Below are positions 1-4,991 of a DNA stretch of 6,871 bases, in pieces. Origin of the DNA: JAVBPB01 sp031549965. GTDB lineage: Bacteria > Bacillota > Clostridia > Lachnospirales > Lachnospiraceae. The notes under the pieces are model-generated. The model saw nothing but the letters and a program-made list of their open reading frames with translations, was not told where the DNA came from and ran no database searches. Numbering within the stretch: the first letter of the stretch is position 1; the number at the start of each line of letters is the position of its first letter. The position numbers and the translations under genes are program-made. The stretch spans positions 1 to 6,871 of the forward strand of contig JAVBPB010000083.1 in NCBI GenBank assembly GCA_031549965.1, written 5' to 3'.

Positions 1-26
1 CAAAGAAACTATTCATGAAGTGTAGA

Positions 27-83
27 AAAGTAATAGTCATTTTTAGTCAAAGTAACTTCCATTTTCAACTTAATCAAAGTAAC
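27..83. repeat. Spaced direct repeats, possible insertion-sequence end remnant
   Basis: The heptamer AAAGTAA occurs at 27-33, 49-55 and 76-82. The last two copies are part of an identical 10-mer TCAAAGTAAC at 47-56 and 74-83. Read on the minus strand, the copies are 27 and 22 bases apart and lie in a short open frame (98 to 9) that has no plausible start. Multiple short spaced repeats are known at the ends of IS21-family elements, so this could be a terminal remnant. No transposase is visible, and the assignment is a low-confidence inference. Confidence 0.3.
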
Positions 84-98
84 ATCTACTTTCTGAAT

Positions 99-126
99 TT
101 AAATTCCACAGCAAGGTGGAATTTAA
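99..126. repeat. Perfect 11-bp inverted repeat (hairpin)
   Basis: The arms TTAAATTCCAC (99-109) and GTGGAATTTAA (116-126) are perfectly complementary around a 6-base loop. Neither strand has a proper run of T after the stem, so it is a weak candidate for a terminator of a gene to the left. It could also be a protein-binding palindrome upstream of the promoter at 168-196. Only the structure itself is certain. Confidence 0.6.
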
Positions 127-167
127 TATGAAAATTAAGAAAAATTATATACTAACTAAAAAACCTG

Positions 168-196
168 TTGACAATATTTATATATCATGTTATAAA
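168..196 (+). promoter_or_regulatory. Sigma-A-type promoter for the YezD-like gene and probably the ABC operon
   Basis: A perfect -35 box TTGACA (168-173) is followed by a 17-base spacer and a -10 box TATAAA (191-196), five of six matches to consensus. Transcription should start near 202-206, giving a leader of roughly 50 bases before the ATG at 253. This is the best promoter left of the transporter genes. No promoter was found between the small gene and the permease. Confidence 0.75.
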
Positions 197-209
197 TAAT
201 AAAACAATA

Positions 210-227
210 TTTCATAGTTTTCATAGT
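210..227. repeat. Tandem 9-bp direct repeat in the leader, candidate operator
   Basis: TTTCATAGT occurs twice head to tail with no gap (210-218 and 219-227), just downstream of the expected transcription start and upstream of the ribosome binding site at 240-246. A repressor site is a reasonable guess from the position, but no known operator consensus was recognised. Chance recurrence in AT-rich DNA cannot be excluded. Confidence 0.45.
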
Positions 228-252
228 AACTAAGTATGAAAGGAAGAAAAAC

Positions 253-414
253 ATGATAAATTCAGAAAATATTGCTAGCAATCAAGATGAATATATAGAT
301 ACTATGTTAGGGTTAATACAAAGCACAAAATATGGTTCTATTACAGTAACGATTCAAGATGGAAGAATTGTGCAGATAGAAAAAAATGAAAAAATAAGAA
401 TTCTAAACAAATAA
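253..414 (+). CDS. YezD-like small protein (DUF2292 family)
   Basis: This encodes a 53-residue protein, too short for many gene callers. The ATG is preceded by AAGGAAG at 240-246 with 6-base spacing and lies downstream of a near-consensus promoter. The second half reads YGSITVTIQDGRIVQIEKNE (residues 27-46), matching from memory the conserved core of the YezD/DUF2292 family: two short beta strands around a DG turn, with a basic tail. The molecular function of the family is unknown. From recollection, members are often encoded next to sulfur-nutrient uptake or assimilation genes, which fits the ABC importer beginning 105 bases downstream. There is no signal peptide or membrane segment, so it should be cytoplasmic. 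A strong terminator hairpin follows its stop by 23 bases. Confidence 0.8.
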   Translation: MINSENIASNQDEYIDTMLGLIQSTKYGSITVTIQDGRIVQIEKNEKIRILNK

Positions 415-437
415 AATAGTAAACTGACTAGTCAACT

Positions 438-482
438 AGAGGTTTTAGTATATGTGAAAGTACATAACTAAAGCCTCTTTTT
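438..482 (+). terminator. Strong intrinsic terminator or attenuator after the YezD-like gene
   Basis: The 5' arm (438-455: AGAGG, TTTTAGT, a bulged A at 450, TATGT) pairs with the 3' arm (462-478: ACATA, ACTAAAG, CCTCT) around a 6-base loop, giving about 17 base pairs with one G-T pair. A run of five T (478-482) follows. The next gene starts only 36 bases later with no promoter in between, so partial termination or regulated read-through is more likely than a complete stop. Confidence 0.8.
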
Positions 483-518
483 GTATATAAAAACATGCTA
501 AATGAAAGGAAGTAATTT

Positions 519-1466
519 ATGAAAAATGTAAAAAAGATAATCCCATTCTTATCAATACTATTTGCAGTGATATTGCATAAGATAATTCCAGATTCACCAA
601 GCAGCCCAGTTGCAGAGAAGCCTTATTATATGTACTTTCTAGCAGCGATTGCGATTCTATACTGTATATTTTACATATTGTCATTTCTACATAAAAAGAT
701 TAATACAGTTATTACAGAAAAGGCACCATTATATGGAGGTGTAATTTTATTAGTAAATATAATAAATCTTATAACAGTAAAATTTGTATTACTTCCAGTA
801 TTGTTTTTTCCGTCATTAGATAGAATATTTGGAGTGTTTATACAGGATAAAGAGTTGCTTATAAAATGTATTTTATATTCGTTTAAGCTTTTGCTAATTG
901 GTTTTTCAATTGGGGCAGCTTTAGGATTTGGAACAGGTTTGCTATTAGGTTTTAGCAAAAAAGCAGGTTATTGGATATCACCACTTACAAAAGTTATAGG
1001 ACCAATACCTCCAACAGCATGGTCACCGCTAGTTTTATCATTGTTTACGACATCGTATCAAGCGGCTGTATTTATGATTGCTTTAGCAGTATGGTTTCCA
1101 ATAACACTTATGACGAGCAGTGGAATACAAAATGTAAAAAATTCTTATTTTGAAGTGGCATCAACATTAGGAGCCAGTTTTTTCTACAAAATATTTAAGG
1201 TTGGTGTACCAGCAGCAATGCCACATATATTTTTAGGTGTATTTTATGCGACTTGTAGCTCCTTTGTTACGTTAGTTACGGCTGAAATGTTTGGATGTAA
1301 GTGCGGTATTGGATGGTACATAAATTGGCAAAAGAGCATGATGCTATATCCAAATGTATACGCAGGACTAATATTATTGGCTGGAATTTGTACAGTAATT
1401 ATTACTTTATTATTTAGGGTAAAGGATAAGATATTAGTTTGGCAGAAAGGAGTTATTAAATGGTAG
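519..1466 (+). CDS. ABC transporter permease, nitrate/sulfonate/taurine type (SsuC/TauC-like)
   Basis: This is the membrane component of an importer, and would form the translocation channel as a dimer. The 315-residue protein has hydrophobic segments near residues 5-24, 36-58, 70-98, 114-145, 178-200, 235-256 and 281-300. The coupling (EAA-type) loop lies around 209-236, including SYFEVASTLGAS followed by KVGVPAAMP, which contacts the ATPase. The motif TAEMFGCKCGIGWYI (254-268) corresponds to the AEM..G.GWYI stretch of this class. The protein is longer than the usual 250-270 residues because of an extra N-terminal portion of about 65-70 residues with two membrane segments. GAAAGGAAG at 504-512, 6 bases before the ATG, supports the start. 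Its stop overlaps the ATPase start by 7 bp, showing translational coupling. The family is clear; the substrate is unknown. Confidence 0.88.
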   Translation: MKNVKKIIPFLSILFAVILHKIIPDSPSSPVAEKPYYMYFLAAIAILYCIFYILSFLHKKINTVITEKAPLYGGVILLVNIINLITVKFVLLPVLFFPSLDRIFGVFIQDKELLIKCILYSFKLLLIGFSIGAALGFGTGLLLGFSKKAGYWISPLTKVIGPIPPTAWSPLVLSLFTTSYQAAVFMIALAVWFPITLMTSSGIQNVKNSYFEVASTLGASFFYKIFKVGVPAAMPHIFLGVFYATCSSFVTLVTAEMFGCKCGIGWYINWQKSMMLYPNVYAGLILLAGICTVIITLLFRVKDKILVWQKGVIKW

Positions 1467-2239
1467 GAGAAATAAAAGTAGAAGGTGCAGGAAAGAGATT
1501 TATAAATTCAGATGGTTCGCATGTAGTTGCATTAAATAATGTTAATCTTACTATTGAACCAGGGGCATTTATTTCACTAATTGGGCCATCAGGATGTGGA
1601 AAAACCACATTATTAAGGGCTATTGCAGGGTTGGATGTAGTGGATGAAGGCAATATTTATTTGGATAATGAAGTCATTAGAAAACCTAATTTTGAAAGGG
1701 GGTATGCTTTTCAAGAGTCAAATTTATTTCCATGGCTTAACATAAGAAAAAATATTGCATTTGGATTAAAAGCACGTAGAGTTTATAAACAAAATAAAGA
1801 AGAAGTTGACAGAATGATACGATTAATAGGTTTAGAAGGCTTTGAACGTTCGTATCCACATCAGTTATCAGGAGGAATGTGTCAACGAGCCTCACTCGCA
1901 AGGGCATTGGTTGGAAAGCCAAAAGTTTTACTTTTGGATGAGCCGTTAGGGGCATTGGATGCCTTTACAAGAATGACTATGCAAGATGAAATTTTAAAAA
2001 TTTGGAAAAAATACAATATGACAGTTATTATGGTTACCCATGATGTAGATGAAGCTATTTACCTTTCAGATAAGGTCGTAGTAATGTCGCCTCGCCCTGC
2101 GAAAATAGAAGAGGTTATAGATATAAAATTGACAAGGCCAAGGGCTAGAAGTCAGGATGTATTTTTAGAGTACAGAACACAAATTTTAAAAATTTTGAAA
2201 TTTGCAGGAGAAATAGAAGAACCAAGCTATTATTTATAA
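1460..2239 (+). CDS. ABC transporter ATP-binding protein, nitrate/sulfonate/taurine type (SsuB/TauB-like)
   Basis: This is the cytoplasmic ATPase that drives import through the adjacent permease. All nucleotide-binding motifs are intact in 259 residues: Walker A GPSGCGKTT (42-50), Q-loop glutamine 85 in QESNLFPW, signature LSGGM (136-140), Walker B VLLLDE (156-161), D-loop near 165-167 and the switch histidine in THDVDEA (H194). The FPW after the Q-loop and the MSPRPAKI tail are typical of the SsuB/TauB/NrtD group. The start lies inside the 3' end of the permease gene, with AAAGGAG at 1446-1452 and 7-base spacing. The binding-protein gene starts 24 bases after its stop. Nothing suggests inactivation. 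Confidence 0.93.
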   Translation: MVGEIKVEGAGKRFINSDGSHVVALNNVNLTIEPGAFISLIGPSGCGKTTLLRAIAGLDVVDEGNIYLDNEVIRKPNFERGYAFQESNLFPWLNIRKNIAFGLKARRVYKQNKEEVDRMIRLIGLEGFERSYPHQLSGGMCQRASLARALVGKPKVLLLDEPLGALDAFTRMTMQDEILKIWKKYNMTVIMVTHDVDEAIYLSDKVVVMSPRPAKIEEVIDIKLTRPRARSQDVFLEYRTQILKILKFAGEIEEPSYYL

Positions 2240-2263
2240 TAAAATAGAAGGAGTATTAAAAGA

Positions 2264-3337
2264 ATGAAAAAAAATAAAGTATTAAAAAGTTTACTGCTAG
2301 TGATTGTTTTAATTGTTAATATACTTGCGGTAAGCTGCGGAAAAGATGAAGAGGAAGAGAAGGTAGTAAAAATACTTGTAGGCAAGGAGAGTTTGTGTCT
2401 TATTCCTGTTCATATAGCAATTATTAATGGGTATTTTGAAGAGGAGTTTAAGGAAGCAGGCGTAAAATATGAGTTTATAGAAGCAGAAGTAAATCAGGCA
2501 GCAGAACTTATTGCAAGTGGACAGATTAATGCAGCTTATGGACTTACAGGAAGTTTGATGCAGCCTATATCAAATGGTTTGGATATAAGTTTTACAACAG
2601 GATTACATACAGGTTGTACAAAATATTATGTTAAAAGTGACTCAGATATAAAGACATTAGCTGACTTAAAAGGTAAAAAGATAGGTATACCATCATTAAG
2701 TGATTCAAGTGTAATAAACTTAAAAAGAAAATTAGACGATTTAGGTTTAGATATGACAAAGCAAAATATGGATGTAGAGTTTTTGGCATATTATATGGTT
2801 GATTTACCGGAAGCACTTAAAAATGGAGGAGTGGATGCAATTGGTATACATGATCCTGTTGCAACAACTGCAGAAGAGGTATATGGATTTACAAAGATAT
2901 TAGATACAGGCTTAGATGAAAAGTTTGTAAATGAATATTGCTGCCAGGCATATGTATCAGGAGATTTGATCAAAAATAATCCAGAAGGGGCAGCAGCTTA
3001 TACAAGGGCAATGCAAAAAGCAGCCGCATATGTTCAAGCAAATCCACAGGAAGCTGCAAAATTGCAGATAGAAAATGGATATATGACAGGCACGGCAGAA
3101 AAGAATGGAAAGATATTAGAATCTCTTAATTATACACCATCTGTAAAGCTAGGAAGAGAGACTTTTAGAAAGTCATTTGAGCAATTACAAAAGATAGGTG
3201 AAATAGACTCATCATTAAATGCAGATGATTTTGTAAATAAAGCATATTCGGAACTTAGTAATGTACCGGATTCATATACTTATGATATTGATACAAAAAT
3301 TTTTAATAAGATAGAAAAATCAGATTGCTGCATGTAG
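2264..3337 (+). CDS. ABC transporter substrate-binding lipoprotein, NMT1/SsuA-like
   Basis: This is the extracellular binding protein of the importer, 357 residues. It has a charged N-terminus (MKKNK), a hydrophobic stretch (9-23) and a lipobox-like AVSC, predicting lipidation at Cys25 and anchoring to the membrane, followed by an acidic linker (29-32). The mature part has the two-lobe layout of the NMT1/SsuA group: LIPVHIAIINGYFEEEF (46-62), ELIASGQINAAYG (81-93), LADLKGKKIGIP (132-143) and ALKNGGVDAIGIHDP (184-198). The GLHTGC motif (113-118) is recalled from clostridial relatives. Mature cysteines are unusually many: 45, 118, 226, 227, 355 and 356, with the protein ending CCM. AGAAGGAG at 2246-2253 supports the start, and a terminator follows, so it closes the operon. 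The ligand could be a sulfonate, nitrate, thiamine precursor or similar; sulfur is only favoured by the YezD-like neighbour. Confidence 0.87.
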   Translation: MKKNKVLKSLLLVIVLIVNILAVSCGKDEEEEKVVKILVGKESLCLIPVHIAIINGYFEEEFKEAGVKYEFIEAEVNQAAELIASGQINAAYGLTGSLMQPISNGLDISFTTGLHTGCTKYYVKSDSDIKTLADLKGKKIGIPSLSDSSVINLKRKLDDLGLDMTKQNMDVEFLAYYMVDLPEALKNGGVDAIGIHDPVATTAEEVYGFTKILDTGLDEKFVNEYCCQAYVSGDLIKNNPEGAAAYTRAMQKAAAYVQANPQEAAKLQIENGYMTGTAEKNGKILESLNYTPSVKLGRETFRKSFEQLQKIGEIDSSLNADDFVNKAYSELSNVPDSYTYDIDTKIFNKIEKSDCCM

Positions 3338-3348
3338 TTATTTTATAT

Positions 3349-3381
3349 AAAAACGAAGTGTACTGTGTACATTTCGTTTTT
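3349..3381 (+). terminator. Intrinsic terminator of the ABC transporter operon
   Basis: The arms 3349-3363 (AAAAACGAAGTGTAC) and 3367-3381 (GTACATTTCGTTTTT) pair over 15 bp with one G-T pair and a 3-base loop, ending in five T. The A-rich 5' side makes it potentially bidirectional. It begins 12 bases after the binding-protein stop codon. Confidence 0.88.
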
Positions 3382-3451
3382 GTGCTAAAAATGCATTTAA
3401 TAGTACATAATAATACAAACTATTAAATAAAATGGAGGCATAAAAATAAAA

Positions 3452-4468
3452 ATGAAAATATTAACGATAGCAGTTCCTTGTTACAATTCGATGGATTATA
3501 TGGAACATTGTATAGAGACACTTCTTACTGGAGGAGAAGACGTAGAAATAATTATAATTGATGACGGCTCAAAAGATGATACTCCGCAAATAGCAGAACA
3601 TTTAAGGCAAAAAAATCCAAGCATTATAAAAGTAATACATCAAGAAAATGGTGGGCATGGTGACGCTGTTAATACAGGTCTTCGCAATGCAACAGGAGAG
3701 TATTTTAAAGTAGTAGATAGTGATGATTGGGTTGATGAAAAAGCGTTAAGATATATTCTTAATACATTAAAATATATGATAAAAGAAAATAAAAAACTAG
3801 ATATGCTTTTATCAAACTTTGTTTATGATAAGCAAGGGGTAAAGAGAAAAAAGGTTATGTCATATAAAAGTGCTATAAAGCCAAAGCTTATTACATCGTG
3901 GAATGGAAAAATAAATATTAACATTACACAGTATATACTTATGCATTCGGTAATTTATAGAACGCAGATGTTAAAGGACTGTGGACTTAAATTACCAAAG
4001 CATACATTTTATGTAGATAATATTTACGTTTTTAAACCATTGCCATATGTAAAGAGGCTATGTTATGTGGATGTGGATTTTTATCATTATTATATAGGAA
4101 GAAAAGATCAATCAGTTAATGAAAAAGTTATGATTTCAAGAATTGACCAGCATATAGAGGTAACAAAGACAATGATAAAGGAATATATAAATATGAATAT
4201 AAAAAGCAAAAAGCTTGATAAATATATGATTCAAAACTTAAGAATGATGATGTGTATAGCCTCTATTATGCTTATTTTGTCTAAAGAAGAAATCAATTAT
4301 AAAAAGAAAGATGCTTTATGGGAAGAAGTGAAACAAATAGATAAGAATTTATATAAAAAATTAAGGTATTCGATTTTAGGAATATCAATGAATTTGCCAA
4401 CATCGGCAGGGAGACTAGTTGCAAGGTTTTTTTATAAAATAGCACATGAAATAGTCGGATTTAATTGA
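3452..4468 (+). CDS. Family 2 (GT-A fold) glycosyltransferase
   Basis: This likely transfers a sugar from a nucleotide-sugar donor during synthesis of a surface polysaccharide or glycolipid; donor and acceptor are not predictable. The 338-residue protein starts with the GT2 signature TIAVPCYNSMDYM (5-17), followed by IIIIDDGSKDDT (33-44), ENGGHGDAVNTGL (65-77) and the metal/nucleotide-binding DSDDW (89-93). FYVDN (186-190) may carry the acceptor-side acidic residue, and the YYIGRKDQSVNE stretch (213-224) is recalled from relatives in Lachnospiraceae and streptococci. The C-terminal part has one moderately hydrophobic stretch (264-276), not clearly a membrane helix, so it is probably cytoplasmic or peripheral. 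GGAGG (3434-3438) is 13 bases from the ATG, rather far, but no better start exists. It is preceded by a terminator and followed by a separate promoter, so it looks monocistronic; I found no convincing promoter of its own. Confidence 0.88.
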   Translation: MKILTIAVPCYNSMDYMEHCIETLLTGGEDVEIIIIDDGSKDDTPQIAEHLRQKNPSIIKVIHQENGGHGDAVNTGLRNATGEYFKVVDSDDWVDEKALRYILNTLKYMIKENKKLDMLLSNFVYDKQGVKRKKVMSYKSAIKPKLITSWNGKININITQYILMHSVIYRTQMLKDCGLKLPKHTFYVDNIYVFKPLPYVKRLCYVDVDFYHYYIGRKDQSVNEKVMISRIDQHIEVTKTMIKEYINMNIKSKKLDKYMIQNLRMMMCIASIMLILSKEEINYKKKDALWEEVKQIDKNLYKKLRYSILGISMNLPTSAGRLVARFFYKIAHEIVGFN

Positions 4469-4481
4469 AAAAACAAATGTA

Positions 4482-4510
4482 TTTACGATGATTAAAAAAG
4501 AGGCTATAAT
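4482..4510 (+). promoter_or_regulatory. Promoter of the Sel1-repeat gene
   Basis: A perfect -10 box TATAAT (4505-4510) lies exactly 17 bases downstream of TTTACG (4482-4487), which matches the -35 consensus at four of six positions. It sits between the glycosyltransferase stop and the Sel1 gene, giving a leader of about 40 bases that includes the ribosome binding site AGAAGGTGG (4543-4551). Confidence 0.7.
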
Positions 4511-4556
4511 ATGTAAAAAGAATTTTAAATTAGTTTTTAGTGAGAAGGTGGATTAG

Positions 4557-4991
4557 ATGAGTGTTGATCAAGAACAAATGAGAAAGATGTCAGCAGTAAA
4601 AAAGTATGAACATGGCATTGGGAATTTATTTGGAAAAACGCAAAAACAAGATGTTACCACTGGTATTATGTGGCTAGAGGCAGCGGCAAAACATGGTGAA
4701 GAGCGTGCAGACTTGATTTTAGGTAAGATATATTTTGAGGGGAAATTTGTACAGGAAGATTATAATAAGTCTATTGTATATTTAAGAAGAGCTTCAAATG
4801 TTGGGTTATTAGAAGCTGATTATTACTTAGGACAGGCTTATTATTATGGTAAAGGTGCAAAGCAAGATTATAATAAGGCTATGGAGTATTATATAAAAGC
4901 TATTCATCTAGATAATCCACAAGTGTTTTTTCTATTGGAGAAAGTTATGAGTATGGCAGGGGATGCGAACAAAATTGGGACATTGCTGTGA
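4557..4991 (+). CDS. Sel1-repeat protein, N-terminal part (5' portion of a frameshifted gene)
   Basis: It reads as 144 residues. The start is secure, with AGAAGGTGG at 4543-4551 and a promoter at 4482-4510. It contains three Sel1-like TPR repeats of 36 residues: roughly 12-47, 48-83 (G56, Y59, EGKF, DYNKS) and 84-119 (LGQAYYYGKG, DYNKAMEYY). Such helical solenoids mediate protein-protein contacts. There is no signal peptide, so it is cytoplasmic. After residue 125 (PQVFF) the repeat pattern stops and about 19 unrelated residues run to the TGA. At this point a sixth T (4931) ends a homopolymer, and shifting by one base continues the fourth repeat in the frame of the downstream gene. I therefore read this as the first part of one 727-residue protein. 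The alternative is a genuine short protein made alongside a frameshifted long one. Confidence 0.8.
   Translation: MSVDQEQMRKMSAVKKYEHGIGNLFGKTQKQDVTTGIMWLEAAAKHGEERADLILGKIYFEGKFVQEDYNKSIVYLRRASNVGLLEADYYLGQAYYYGKGAKQDYNKAMEYYIKAIHLDNPQVFFLLEKVMSMAGDANKIGTLL
4926..4931 (+). other. Frameshift site: T6 run breaking a Sel1 repeat
   Basis: The six T follow GTG (4923-4925) and precede CTATTGG. In the upstream frame the text is PQVFFLLEK, which leaves the repeat consensus. With one additional T, or a -1 slip on the TTT TTT pair, it becomes PQVFF followed by SIGESYEYGRGCEQNWDIAV and then SYYEKASAKG, a textbook Sel1 repeat of exactly 36 residues whose Gly9 is in register with the repeats before and after. 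The cause may be a base-calling error, a true mutation, a phase-variable tract or translational slippage; the sequence alone does not decide. Confidence 0.85.

Noticed and set aside
9..98. Minus-strand short open frame ending at 9
   Set aside because: It has no good start codon or ribosome binding site, and its residues reflect the spaced DNA repeats; not a gene.
105..130. AAGGTGGAA resembling the T-box antiterminator core
   Set aside because: The ACCGCG part and any specifier stem are absent, and it lies upstream of the promoter.
671..958. Minus-strand open frame inside the permease gene
   Set aside because: It lies opposite a well-supported membrane-protein gene and has no recognisable family or ribosome binding site; the same holds for the other antisense frames at 1456-1653, 1737-1955, 2631-2816, 2791-2973 and 5524-5706.
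971..1153. Plus-strand 60-codon frame within the permease
   Set aside because: It is an out-of-frame shadow of the permease, rich in Ser/Thr and with no domain.
3380..3412. Possible promoter for the glycosyltransferase (TTGTGC with CATAAT)
   Set aside because: The spacing is 20 bases and the -35 is poor, so not supported; the real promoter of this gene was not identified.
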